NCBI RefSeq assembly: GCF_000378445.1
Contig: NZ_KB899767.1
Coordinates: 1-15,363, forward strand
DNA: 15,363 nucleotides
Source of the DNA: Deinococcus aquatilis DSM 23025
Lineage (GTDB): Bacteria; Deinococcota; Deinococci; Deinococcales; Deinococcaceae
Reading direction: 5' to 3'
Under the pieces are notes generated by a model. It saw only the letters and a list, made by a program, of their open reading frames with translations. It did no database searches and was not told the DNA's origin. The translations under genes were made by a program, and so were the position numbers. Positions within the stretch are counted from its first letter, which is position 1. Every line of letters begins with the position of its first letter. Below, in pieces: positions 7,655-14,417 of the stretch.

Positions 7655-8139
7655 ACGTCAATGCACCTGGACATGGCCCAGCCCCCGATTTCTCGGGTGA
7701 AACTGTCGAGGACGCAGGCGAGGTACACAACGCCATGCTTGACCCGAACGTCGGTGAGATCGACTTGCCAGACTGGGTTGGGTGGCTTGGGTACCACGGT
7801 TGGCAACAGATTTTCAAAACGACGTTCGCTGTGCGTCGAGTCCGTGGTGGCCTGAAACCGCCGTTTGGGACGGCAGAACAACCCTCCTGCTCGCATCACG
7901 CGTCAGACGCGCTTGTGATGGGTCGGGCGTCCCCGGCGGGCCAGTTCATGGGTGACGCGACGGTACCCGTACCCGCTCCACTTCAGCGCGATGGCCTCAA
8001 TCTCTTTGGCCAGCCCAAGATCCGGGTCTACTGGTGTCCGAGCCTGCCGACCCAGATACCAAGATCGGCTGACCGCGTGCCACTCACACCAGCGACGTAC
8101 CGACACCCTGGGATGCGCGACTCGCGCATCCGAAATCAT
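7655..8139 (-). pseudogene. IS3-family OrfB, N-terminal half, nonsense codon and truncation
   Basis: From ATG 8139 the frame reads WCEWHAVSRSWYLGRQARTP, then AKEIEAIALKWSGYGYRRVT, then HKRV, the HTH_21-type region of IS3 OrfB. TGA at 7905-7903 interrupts it. The same frame continues RVMRAGGLFCRPKRRF, then PNPVWQVDLTDVRVKHGVVY, which holds the first catalytic D, and LACVLDSFTREIGGWAMSR, then ends at the truncation near 7655. The second D and the E are absent. One point nonsense and one deletion make it inactive. Confidence 0.75.
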
Positions 8140-8435
8140 TTGGTGCCGTGTTTCAAGCGGTACGTCGCCAACGATTTTTTCAGGATGGTGTTCTCCAGAG
8201 CGAGCTGACCACAGTACCGTTCCAACTCGGCCATGCGGAGTTCGTCGCTGCGATCTGTCGTGGCACCATCGCTAAAAGCAGCTTCCCCACGCGCCTCGAC
8301 CTCTTTGCGCCACCGATGAATCAGGCTCGGAGCCAGTGAATGAAGGCGACTGAGATGGGCCGTGGTGTGCTGGCCGCTGTTGATCTGGCTGACCACCTCA
8401 AGTTTGAACTCGCGGTTGTGGTTTCGTCCGGGCAT
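8136..8435 (-). CDS. IS3-family OrfA of the truncated element
   Basis: 99 aa from ATG 8435, with AAGGAG five bases upstream. N-terminal helix-turn-helix (MPGRNHNREFKLEVVSQINS ... LAPSLIHRWRKEVEARGE), then a leucine-zipper helix (ELRMAELERYCGQLALENTI) as in other IS3 OrfA proteins. The stop overlaps the orfB ATG (ATGA), so here the two frames are joined by overlapping start and stop and I see no A6G slip in this copy. The frame is intact, but its partner is broken, so no active transposase is expected from this copy. A lone OrfA can act as a repressor or inhibitor of related IS3 elements; that is family knowledge, not shown here. Confidence 0.75.
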   Translation of the reverse strand: MPGRNHNREFKLEVVSQINSGQHTTAHLSRLHSLAPSLIHRWRKEVEARGEAAFSDGATTDRSDELRMAELERYCGQLALENTILKKSLATYRLKHGTK

Positions 8436-8519
8436 GGGATCTCCTTCGCAGTGCAGTCAGCGTACCCGCTGACTGGGGCGAAGTGTCTTGGCCTATGGCC
8501 CTGTCGGAGGGGATCAGTC

Positions 8520-8704
8520 CATACATCGAGAGTTTCAACGGGCGGGTTCGGGATGAGTGCCTGAGCCTTCATTGGTTTCAGACGCTGCCCCAGGCCCGAC
8601 TGATCGTAACGGCTTGGCATCAGGACCATAGCCGAGTTCGTCCGCACAGCTCCTTGGATCGTCACTCACCTCAAACGTTTGCCCGCCTGCAGCAGGCGGG
8701 CTGA
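8520..8704 (+). pseudogene. IS3-family OrfB, C-terminal fragment (third copy)
   Basis: Frame 2 reads YIESFNGRVRDECLSLHWFQ, then LIVTAWHQDHSRVRPHSSLD, then FARLQQAG and TGA 8702-8704. This is the last block of an IS3 integrase core with its catalytic E. Everything upstream is replaced by the second IS3 element, whose end is at 8519; the open frame can be read back to 8483 but that part is not homologous. The coding end overlaps a 9-bp stem hairpin. Right of it, 8705-8759 should be the element's untranslated end, finishing at ...GGGGGAACCTCAAATTCA where the IS630 sequence begins. Confidence 0.7.
8681..8701 (+). terminator. Strong hairpin at the stop of the IS3 fragment
   Basis: GCCCGCCTG (8681-8689), loop CAG, CAGGCGGGC (8693-8701), immediately before TGA. 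The stem is perfect and very stable. There is no T-run, so termination is possible but unproven. Confidence 0.35.
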
Positions 8705-8759
8705 AGGAAGATTTCAGTGCAATCGGACTGGACCGACCGAGGGGGGAACCTCAAATTCA

Positions 8760-9028
8760 CTGGCACGGCGGGTCGTCCAAGTTTCGTCCCGAAAGCCATA
8801 CTGCACCGCATCCTCCCGCAGGAGAGTGCGCAACTGCTCCCCTTGCTCTACCGTGAGCCGCGAGGCTGGACCGCTAGCCACCGTGGCCTGAAGACTGCCG
8901 TTTCGTTTGAGCCGACCTTTCCAGCAGAACACGGTGTGTACCGAGACCCCGAAGTGATCGGCAATCTCCTGATTCTTGTGCATCCCGCGTGCGATCCATT
9001 CCAGTGCCGCGAGGCGACGCTCCTCGAG
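8760..9028 (-). pseudogene. IS630-family transposase, N-terminal half (main segment)
   Basis: On the minus strand, from the IS4 edge at 9028: LEERRLAALEWIARGMHKNQ, then EIADHFGVSVHTVFCWKGRL, a helix-turn-helix, then RLTVEQGEQLRTLLREDAVQ and GFRDETWTTRRAS. This is the N-terminal DNA-binding half of an IS630 transposase. Its first residues lie 3.6 kb away at 12667-12715, because an IS4 element inserted between codons. Its catalytic half was lost where the third IS3 element ends (8759). The GTG at 9043, which gives VSGAEL, is an artefact of reading from the IS4 terminal repeat and is not the true start. Confidence 0.8.
9019..9028 (+). repeat. IS4 target-site duplication, left copy
   Basis: GCTCCTCGAG; the identical right copy is at 12667-12676. 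Removing the IS and one copy restores the IS630 reading frame. Confidence 0.85.
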
Positions 9029-9029
9029 C

Positions 9030-9362
9030 TCAGCACCTGACACTTTGAGGAATTGACGTCCCAGTGGGCGGGAAAGGTGTGCTGAGGAGCTGAAGGCAGC
9101 TCCAAAAGGCGTCTCTACCCCACCGCACGGCCTCACTGAGGGCCATCCACCCGGTGCGCACCTGACTGCGGATGGCTCGCCCCCGATTGTCAGACCTCGT
9201 CGAGGTCTGCGGCTGATCTTCCGCCCCGACTCGGGCCATCCAGGCCAAGGCAATGCACAGCAACCCGAACAGCCTCGAAATCCGGTCGGCGGCGGTCATA
9301 TGCGTGGCTTCCAGGTTCAGTCCCCTTGATTTGAGGGCCGAGAACGCACACTCCACGTCCCA
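9030..9362 (-). pseudogene. IS4-family transposase, C-terminal third
   Basis: The minus strand reads WDVECAFSALKSRG, then LNLEATHMTAADRISRLFGL, then LCIALAWMARVGAEDQ, to TGA 9032-9030 within the terminal inverted repeat. These are the E and K residues of the YREK signature and the C-terminal helices of IS4 transposases. Joined to the segment ending at 11814 it gives about 370 aa, normal for the family. Just upstream of W the sequence belongs to the recombinase element. WDVE here and WGIE on the other side both fit the motif, so the exact crossover lies within these 12 bases. Confidence 0.85.
9351..9362 (+). repeat. Left att-like junction of the recombinase element
   Basis: CTCCACGTCCCA. On the minus strand it encodes W-D-V-E of the IS4 motif. 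It pairs with 11814-11825. Confidence 0.65.
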
Positions 9363-9444
9363 ACACCAGTACCGCTGTAAAGCTGGAAGCCACTCGGCCT
9401 ATCATTGGGTTGGACAGCCTCGTTCGGCTCGCTCGCTTTATCCA

Positions 9445-9461
9445 CCGCAGCGGAGCTGCGG
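9445..9461 (+). other. Hairpin upstream of the recombinase operon
   Basis: CCGCAGC (9445-9451), loop GGA, GCTGCGG (9455-9461), followed by CTCTTGT. It could end transcription entering from the left or shape the leader of the small ORF. No clear promoter was found in 9363-9470. Confidence 0.35.
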
Positions 9462-9470
9462 CTCTTGTAG

Positions 9471-9641
9471 AGGACGGTCACCTATGCCCGGATCGAATCT
9501 CCCCCCCCGTCGACCCTCTGGCTGAGCCTTTCTCCAGCACGTCAGCAACGCCTGCTCCAGGTGTTGGTTCGGTTGCTGGAACGGCAATTACAGACCACCA
9601 CACCGGAAAAGACGCAGGAGCCTCATGACCGCGTCCATTGA
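9471..9641 (+). CDS. Small ORF overlapping the recombinase start
   Basis: Open from the TAG at 9468-9470 to TGA 9639-9641, overlapping the recombinase gene by 17 bases in another frame. It encodes STLWLSLSPARQQRLLQVLV, then RLLERQLQTTTPEK, an arginine- and leucine-rich amphipathic helix without a membrane segment. From memory, short ORFs with a comparable LW-x2-L...LL-x2-L pattern precede related recombinases in other bacteria, which would make it a real companion gene. The start codon is unclear: there is no ATG, and a rare codon, or GTG/TTG well inside, would be needed. Overlap suggests coupled translation. It may be a regulator or accessory factor; function unknown. Confidence 0.4.
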   Translation, partial: RTVTYARIESPPPSTLWLSLSPARQQRLLQVLVRLLERQLQTTTPEKTQEPHDRVH

Positions 9642-11799
9642 AGTGCGACGTCATCACAAGATCGAGGTGAACCACCTCGACCGGCTGGCCATCGTTTACG
9701 TGCGCCAATCCACGCTGGCCCAACTTCAGCAGCATCAGGAATCGACCCGTCTCCAGTACGCGCTCGTCCATCACGCCGCCACTCTGGGCTGGGCTCCAGA
9801 ACGCGTGCTGGTCATTGATGATGACCAGGGAAAATCTGGAACGAGCGCCGCGGGCCGTCCGGGCTTCACCCGCCTGGTGACCGAGGTGAGCCTCGGTCAC
9901 GTTGGGTTGATTCTCGGCATTGAGATGAGCCGCCTGGCCCGCTCGAACCGCGACTGGCACCACCTACTGGAGGTCTGTGCCCTATTCCAAACCTTGATTG
10001 GAGACACAGACGGGATCTACAATCCGGCCGACTACAATGATCGACTGCTCCTCGGTCTCAAAGGCACGATGAGTGAAGCAGAGCTGCATATTCTCAAGAA
10101 CCGCATGCATCAGGGCAAACTCAACAAGGCCCGCCGAGGTGCGTTGGGCACACCGACGCCGAGCGGCTATCTCCGGGATGTGTACGGCCAGATTCAGATG
10201 GATCCGGATGAGCAGGTACAACAGGTGATCCGGTTGATCTTCCGTAAATTTGAGGCATTGGGCACCCTGCATGCCGTACTCCACTACCTGGTGGAGGAAC
10301 AGATTCAGCTGGGCGTCCGCGAGCGGACGCGCGCTGGTGGGGGCCTCTTGACGTGGCGCCGACCCAACCGGATGACCCTGCAGAATCTGCTGCACAATCC
10401 GATGTACGCGGGAGTGTATGCGTACGGCCGACGGCAGGTCGACCCCAAGAAAAAGCTGGCTGGACGAAGCTCGACCGGACGGGTGACACTGCCGCCGAGC
10501 CAGTGGCATGTGTTGCTGAAAGAGCATGTGCCCGCGTACATCAGTTGGGAGCAGTACCAACAGAATGTCGCTCGTATGGCCGCCAACCGCAATATCGCAT
10601 CGTTGTCGGGTGCCCCGAAACGGGGCACTGGGCTGCTCAGTGGTCTGCTGAGGTGCGGACACTGTGGGCACCGGATGGTGGTTTCCTACCACACCGCACT
10701 CGGTGGATCAGCGTTGCGTTACAACTGCATCCGACAGGTGTCGGATTACGCAGGTTCACCCTGTTTCAGCTGTACAGGTGCGGTGGTCGACGACTGGGTG
10801 ACGGCTCAGTTGCTTGAGGCCTTGACGCCAGTCAGTGTGGCCCTCTCCCTTGAAGCACAGTCCGCGCTAAATCGGGATCGTGAAGCTTTGGATCAGCACT
10901 GGCACGCTCGCTTGGAACGGGCGCAGTATGAGGCAGAGCGTGCTGCCCGTCAGTATCGGGGAGTGGAGCCCGAACACCGTCTCGTCGCGCGTTCCCTAGA
11001 ACGCGCTTGGGAGCAGGCATTAGAGGCTGAGCGAACCTTGAAAGAGGAGTACGAGCGACACGTTCATCTGCGCCCACGGCAGTTGACCCCAGCCGAGATC
11101 CTTCAGGTACAGACCCTGTCAACGGCCTTGCCCGCACTCTGGTCTGCGTCGACCACAACGATGCAGGATCGCAAGGAGATCCTGCGCCTGGTCGTCAAAC
11201 AGATCACGCTCTGGGGCGCAGTCAATGATGAGCGAATGGACGTGCGCATCGAATGGCAGGGGGGAAATGTGACAGCAGGTCAACTGATTCGGCCCGTCGC
11301 CCGGCTCGATCAGGTCAGTACATATGCGGAGCTATGTGCACGGGTCGAAGCGGGGGTGACACAGGAAAAAACGGCACTGGAGATGGCTGACGAACTCAAT
11401 GCAGCCGGGCTGCGTCCACCCAAACGTCGAACCACTTGGAATGCGGCCCAAGTTCGGAGTCTGGCTCAACGTCTGGGCCTTCAGTTTTCAAAGGGCACAG
11501 ATGGACGTGCCGTCCCTTCAAGGCGTCCCCCGCGGGCGGGGGACTGGTGGACGCTGGATGGATTGGCACAGATGCTGAACATGCCGGTCGTAACGTTGTA
11601 CGGCTGGCTGCACCGAGACATCGTGAAGGGAGAACAACTGAAACAAGGAGGAACCTGGCGAATCTGGGCGGATGATGCGGAGGTCAGGCGACTCCAAGTC
11701 TTGAGAGCTGAACCCATCGGCGCTCGGCAACATCGGCAATGGGTCAGTAAAGCCACTTCAATGTTGGAAGAACCGGAGGTTCGAGATGTATCACCGTAA
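9625..11799 (+). CDS. Large serine recombinase with C-terminal excisionase-like HTH
   Basis: 724 aa from ATG 9625. Residues 22-165 are a resolvase catalytic domain: [11 protein letters not shown] gives nucleophile S29 and R27, [13 protein letters not shown] follows, and [12 protein letters not shown] supplies R103 and R106. Residues about 185-310 match the Recombinase domain ([16 protein letters not shown] ... [15 protein letters not shown]). A zinc ribbon follows with C344 and C347 ([10 protein letters not shown]) and C368 and C380 (YNC ... SPC). Then comes a long charged coiled coil (about 415-480) and a late region with [20 protein letters not shown]. Residues 641-693 ([20 protein letters not shown] ... 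[15 protein letters not shown]) look like a MerR/excisionase-type helix-turn-helix. Such enzymes integrate and excise DNA by 2-bp staggered cuts at att sites. All catalytic residues are present and the gene is uninterrupted. It is the only full-size gene of its element, so self-mobilisation is the likely role. Confidence 0.9.
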   Translation: MTASIEVRRHHKIEVNHLDRLAIVYVRQSTLAQLQQHQESTRLQYALVHHAATLGWAPERVLVIDDDQGKSGTSAAGRPGFTRLVTEVSLGHVGLILGIEMSRLARSNRDWHHLLEVCALFQTLIGDTDGIYNPADYNDRLLLGLKGTMSEAELHILKNRMHQGKLNKARRGALGTPTPSGYLRDVYGQIQMDPDEQVQQVIRLIFRKFEALGTLHAVLHYLVEEQIQLGVRERTRAGGGLLTWRRPNRMTLQNLLHNPMYAGVYAYGRRQVDPKKKLAGRSSTGRVTLPPSQWHVLLKEHVPAYISWEQYQQNVARMAANRNIASLSGAPKRGTGLLSGLLRCGHCGHRMVVSYHTALGGSALRYNCIRQVSDYAGSPCFSCTGAVVDDWVTAQLLEALTPVSVALSLEAQSALNRDREALDQHWHARLERAQYEAERAARQYRGVEPEHRLVARSLERAWEQALEAERTLKEEYERHVHLRPRQLTPAEILQVQTLSTALPALWSASTTTMQDRKEILRLVVKQITLWGAVNDERMDVRIEWQGGNVTAGQLIRPVARLDQVSTYAELCARVEAGVTQEKTALEMADELNAAGLRPPKRRTTWNAAQVRSLAQRLGLQFSKGTDGRAVPSRRPPRAGDWWTLDGLAQMLNMPVVTLYGWLHRDIVKGEQLKQGGTWRIWADDAEVRRLQVLRAEPIGARQHRQWVSKATSMLEEPEVRDVSP

Positions 11800-11813
11800 T
11801 CGAGTTGGCCCGT

Positions 11814-11825
11814 CTCGATGCCCCA
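11814..11825 (+). repeat. Right att-like junction of the recombinase element
   Basis: CTCGATGCCCCA. On the minus strand it encodes W-G-I-E of the IS4 motif. It shares CTC-A-G-CCCA with the left junction. Confidence 0.65.
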
Positions 11826-11877
11826 CCTGAGCCTGTACGTGTGAAGAACGTCCCTGACAGGCAAATCCGAAGCGACG

Positions 11878-11909
11878 ATCACCCTGTCCCCCACAGGGGA
11901 CAGGGTGAT
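11878..11909. repeat. 14-bp perfect stem hairpin in the IS4 transposase gene
   Basis: ATCACCCTGTCCCC (11878-11891), loop CACA, then the exact reverse complement to 11909. In the IS4 frame it encodes [12 protein letters not shown]. It also lies about 80 bases downstream of the recombinase stop, so it could stall transcripts leaving the element, but there is no T-run. Confidence 0.7.
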
Positions 11910-12621
11910 GACCACATGCATCCAACCACCGTATACCCAGGTTCGCTCAAAGAGCGTCCGCGCTTCACCGGGTTTCAGGTGGGTGAACAGGTCACGGACA
12001 AGTTCATCTTCAATCCGGGTGTTTTCCCGAATACGCAGACATTGCCGGATCTGTTTCCAGCGCAGGAAACGGCACCATTCTTGCCCGATGAACTCTCGGT
12101 CGGCGATCAAGACCGCCCAGCGTTTCGCAGGCAGCACTTTGAGCAGTCGAGCCACCAACAGAATGCGGGCTGCGGTGCAGCTGTTCCCTTGGTGAGGGAG
12201 GACTTTCCACACCAGCGGGATCACGGCGCCCCCGAGGAGGGCGCCCAAGACAAGAATATTGAGAGGGGTCTGACCGTAATGCCAGGTCGTGCGGTCCATC
12301 ACCAAGGTGAGTTTACCGTCGGGGAGCAAGGGAAGCAGGACGTCACAGACGTCCTGCGGGGTGAGCTGGGCGTCGTGAAACACCCGTGCCACGACGCGAG
12401 TTTTGGACTCCAGAGTCGCGTCTCGGGGCAGATGGAGAGCGATCTTGCGATGGAGAGTGGATTCGGCCTGGAGAAGTGCCAAGAGCACTTCAGCCAGCCG
12501 CTTCAGAGCATCCATGCGGCGGTGCGGGAGACGGGCTTTCAGATGGACGGCCAGCGTGTCAGCCTGCAGTCGGGCGGTTTCGGAACTCGTCACAGATTCT
12601 GATATCGCCCTTTGTCGTATT

Positions 12622-12644
12622 AAATGGCGTCGTAGACGCCATTT
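12622..12644. promoter_or_regulatory. Hairpin between IS4 end and transposase start
   Basis: AAATGGCGTC (12622-12631), loop GTA, GACGCCATTT (12635-12644). The place, just inside the outer terminal repeat and before the transposase GTG (12593), is where IS10/IS50-type elements carry structures that block translation of transcripts entering from outside. That role is inferred by analogy only. Confidence 0.45.
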
Positions 12645-12666
12645 CTATCAAAGTGTCAGGTGCTGA

Positions 12667-12676
12667 GCTCCTCGAG
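12667..12676 (+). repeat. IS4 target-site duplication, right copy
   Basis: GCTCCTCGAG, identical to 9019-9028, directly outside the right 19-bp terminal repeat. Confidence 0.85.
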
Positions 12677-12715
12677 TTGAGCACGGGAAGAACGGGGAGG
12701 TTGCCAGCCAGACAT
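12667..12715 (-). pseudogene. IS630-family transposase, true N-terminus (split-off segment)
   Basis: ATG 12715 reads MSGWQPPRSSRAQLEE on the minus strand up to 12667. Joining it to 9028, using one copy of the 10-bp repeat GCTCCTCGAG, gives MSGWQPPRSSRAQLEERRLA in a single frame. This is a normal IS630 beginning and confirms that the IS4 insertion split one gene. The IS630 untranslated end should occupy 12716 to about 12796. Confidence 0.75.
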
Positions 12716-12796
12716 ACTCTAAGAAGATCAATGCTAAGCCGCACCGTGATCAATAACTGCACCTGTAATACTAGGGCTGTCATTCACTGACACTTC

Positions 12797-14131
12797 TCAT
12801 TCCAATGTTGGGCGGTCAACTCTGACACCTGTTTCTCCGTTTCCATAAGTCGCTTTGCGGGCATGGGCGTGGGTACGGGCGAGCTTCTGCACGGTAGCGG
12901 CGGCGGCGCCATCCTGTTGGCTGGACGCAAAGATAGGCAGGATGAGCGCTGTACTCTGCGTGGGCAATACCGCTCGCCACTCGCGGATGAGCTCCTGGTA
13001 GGCCTGGCCTACCGGCCGGATGTTGCGGTCGAGGTCATACAGCCCCAGCGGATTGACAGTGCCGTTATTTTCGCGCAGGGCGGAGTCCCAGTCCACCTGA
13101 TCGATGAGCGAGTACCAAGTGAACCCCACAATAGGCAACCCGTCGTTGCGCACTCGCAGCACGTTGGCCCACTGCTTGCGCAACCACTGCACCGCCTCGT
13201 CCCCGTTCGGTCCCTGGTGGAGGTTTGTCTCGGTATGCATCACCGGCAGAGCATACCGACCGTAATACTGACCCGTGATCACCGAGTAACCGTAGATCTC
13301 CCCCGAAGCCTGTGTCCTCCCGTCAGACTGCACGAGATGTTCGTTGGTCACATAATAGTCGTTGCCCATGATGCAGTGGTGCTTGAGCGTATTGTCAAGA
13401 AAGAAGTGGTACTCCTCCCGCGTCATGCCATTGTCGAGCAGATACTCGTACATATCGCTGGAGACGCGGTGGCCGTAATTCAGGTCAAGCGACAGAAAAC
13501 GCACTTGGTTCAGGAACTCGGCCTGACCGATGGCGCGGGGGTTCTCGGCATGAAAGTACTCGCTGGACTCGCTCTGCACGAAAAGCGCGTCAGGCCGGAC
13601 CTGCAAGATGGCATGCATGGCGAGCACGTTCGCCCGGACGATGTGCTTCAATGCCGTAACGAAGGCCGTGTCCGTCGTCATCTGCTCGTTCCACCACCCA
13701 TACTTGGCAGAGAACAGCGCGCAGACATACATCTCGTTCACCGGCGTGTAGAGCTGCACCCATGGAAACCGAAGCGCGAAGTCCTGCGCGTAGCGAGCGA
13801 ACTGCTCAGGAAAGTCCGGATTCTGGAACGTCCCGATCCAGTCGGGTACCCCGAAGTGGCACAGGTCGGTGATGGGCGTGAGCGCGCGCCGCCGCAGATC
13901 CCCAAAAGTCTCGTCGGCGAAGCTCCAATCGTAGCGCCCGGGCCCCAGCCAAGTCTTGTGAATGGGCGGGCCGTAACGCAGGTACTCAATGCCCAACTCC
14001 TGCACGAGGTCGAAATCCTTGTCCCAGAGCTGATAGTGGCGGGTTTTTTCCATCTCGTCCTGTCGAAAGCGCCCATTCTGGACCGTGGGGTAAGAGTTCT
14101 CGATGCCGGTAGCAAACATGAAATAGAGCAT
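12797..14131 (-). CDS. GH1-like glycoside hydrolase (beta-glucosidase type)
   Basis: 444 aa from ATG 14131, with AGGAG eight bases upstream. A single TIM-barrel glycosidase of clan GH-A, most like family 1. YTPVNEMY gives the acid/base E133 (family NEP, here NEM) and VMHTETN gives the nucleophile E301. Supporting blocks are LGIEYLRYGPPIHKTW, HFGVPDWIG and VGFTWYSLIDQVDWDSAL. No signal peptide, so cytoplasmic. Substrate not predictable; related Deinococcus-type proteins are annotated only as family 1 glycosylhydrolases. The last 50 residues after EWRAVLPTQS are low in recognisable structure, and the stop at 12799-12797 coincides with the presumed IS630 edge, so the original C-terminus may have been replaced. 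It appears to be a single gene; the long open frame opposite is a shadow. Confidence 0.8.
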   Translation of the reverse strand: MLYFMFATGIENSYPTVQNGRFRQDEMEKTRHYQLWDKDFDLVQELGIEYLRYGPPIHKTWLGPGRYDWSFADETFGDLRRRALTPITDLCHFGVPDWIGTFQNPDFPEQFARYAQDFALRFPWVQLYTPVNEMYVCALFSAKYGWWNEQMTTDTAFVTALKHIVRANVLAMHAILQVRPDALFVQSESSEYFHAENPRAIGQAEFLNQVRFLSLDLNYGHRVSSDMYEYLLDNGMTREEYHFFLDNTLKHHCIMGNDYYVTNEHLVQSDGRTQASGEIYGYSVITGQYYGRYALPVMHTETNLHQGPNGDEAVQWLRKQWANVLRVRNDGLPIVGFTWYSLIDQVDWDSALRENNGTVNPLGLYDLDRNIRPVGQAYQELIREWRAVLPTQSTALILPIFASSQQDGAAAATVQKLARTHAHARKATYGNGETGVRVDRPTLE

Positions 14132-14308
14132 GGTGGATTCTCCTGGAGAGTCAGCCTACCGCGATGGCCAGAGTTCCAGGCGCGGTCGTTCGATCGGGAC
14201 GTCAGCCAACTCACGAAAAAGGTAGCGGTCAGGAGCGGGGCCTCAGTAAGGAGGGTTGTGTTGCCCTATTGATCGTCCGTGGTCTGCACCCGGTGAAGAG
14301 CTCAGGGC

Positions 14309-14417
14309 CTGTGTTCATCCCTCATCTCAATCGATCCAAGATCCAAAAAACAACGTGTTTCTGGCGCTGCTACAGTCACTCAACGGACGACCATGAACCT
14401 AACAACGGAGGTAGAGG
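14309..14417 (+). repeat. Tandem 109-bp repeat, copy 1
   Basis: Shares GTGTTCATCC (14311), TCAATC, CAACGTGTTTCTGG (14351) and ACTCAACGG (14378) with copy 2, all offset by exactly 109 bases, and ends in TAGAGG. The copies have diverged substantially between these blocks. Confidence 0.75.

Larger units (their letters stand above)
7655..8519 (-). mobile_element. Truncated IS3-family element (second copy, different type)
   Basis: The right end is at 8519; read on the minus strand it starts TGGACTGATCCCCTCCGACA. It holds orfA and the first half of orfB, then stops at 7655 directly against a relic of a similar IS end. The distal half of orfB, including the DNG and E catalytic blocks, and the left terminal repeat are gone. 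It lies inside the orfB of a third IS3 element, whose tail resumes at 8520 on +. Confidence 0.6.
9363..11825 (+). mobile_element. Recombinase-only integrative element in the IS4 transposase gene
   Basis: About 2463 bp lie between the two halves of the IS4 gene. The junctions carry a 12-bp imperfect direct repeat, CTCCACGTCCCA (9351-9362) and CTCGATGCCCCA (11814-11825), matching at 9 of 12 positions. The element contains a small ORF and a large serine recombinase and nothing else I can identify. The recombinase stop is only about 20 bases from the right junction. There are no terminal inverted repeats, which fits serine-recombinase att-site integration and not DDE transposition. Element limits are certain to within 12 bases; which bases form the crossover core (CCCA or CTC) is not decided by the sequence. 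Confidence 0.75.
11814..12593 (-). pseudogene. IS4-family transposase, N-terminal two thirds
   Basis: From GTG 12593 the frame gives about 260 codons of IS4 transposase: a helical N-terminal region, then the RNase H-like core with [13 protein letters not shown] (D100), [12 protein letters not shown] (D165) and [10 protein letters not shown] (Y253, R256, E260). Y-x2-R-x3-E is the start of the IS4 YREK signature. Real homology stops at WGIE; beyond that the open frame merely runs antisense through the end of the recombinase gene. The remainder of the transposase (CAFSALKSRG, with the K of YREK) is at 9030-9362. The recombinase element therefore split this gene at the catalytic glutamate. The D, D and E residues are intact in the two parts taken together, so the gene would probably be functional again after exact excision. 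Confidence 0.85.
9030..12666 (-). mobile_element. IS4-family insertion sequence, itself interrupted by a recombinase element
   Basis: The ends are perfect 19-bp inverted repeats: TCAGCACCTGACACTTTGA at 9030-9048 and its reverse complement at 12648-12666. The 10-bp direct repeat GCTCCTCGAG flanks them at 9019-9028 and 12667-12676, of a length normal for IS4-type target duplications. Without the inner 2.46-kb insertion the IS is about 1.17 kb. A 10-bp stem hairpin (12622-12644) sits between the right end and the transposase start. It carries one gene, a DDE transposase, split in two. Confidence 0.85.

Noticed and set aside
9029..9253. Long N-terminal extension or GTG 9043 start for the IS630 fragment
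   Set aside because: This part comes from the IS4 end; the true IS630 N-terminus is at 12667-12715.
11481..11813. C-terminal extension of the IS4 open frame beyond WGIE
   Set aside because: It runs antisense through the end of the recombinase gene; IS4 homology stops at the junction and resumes at 9362.
12863..14272. 469-aa open frame on + opposite the GH1-like gene
   Set aside because: It is antisense to a gene with recognised catalytic motifs and a good ribosome site; its own sequence has no domain and it is the usual shadow in GC-rich codons.
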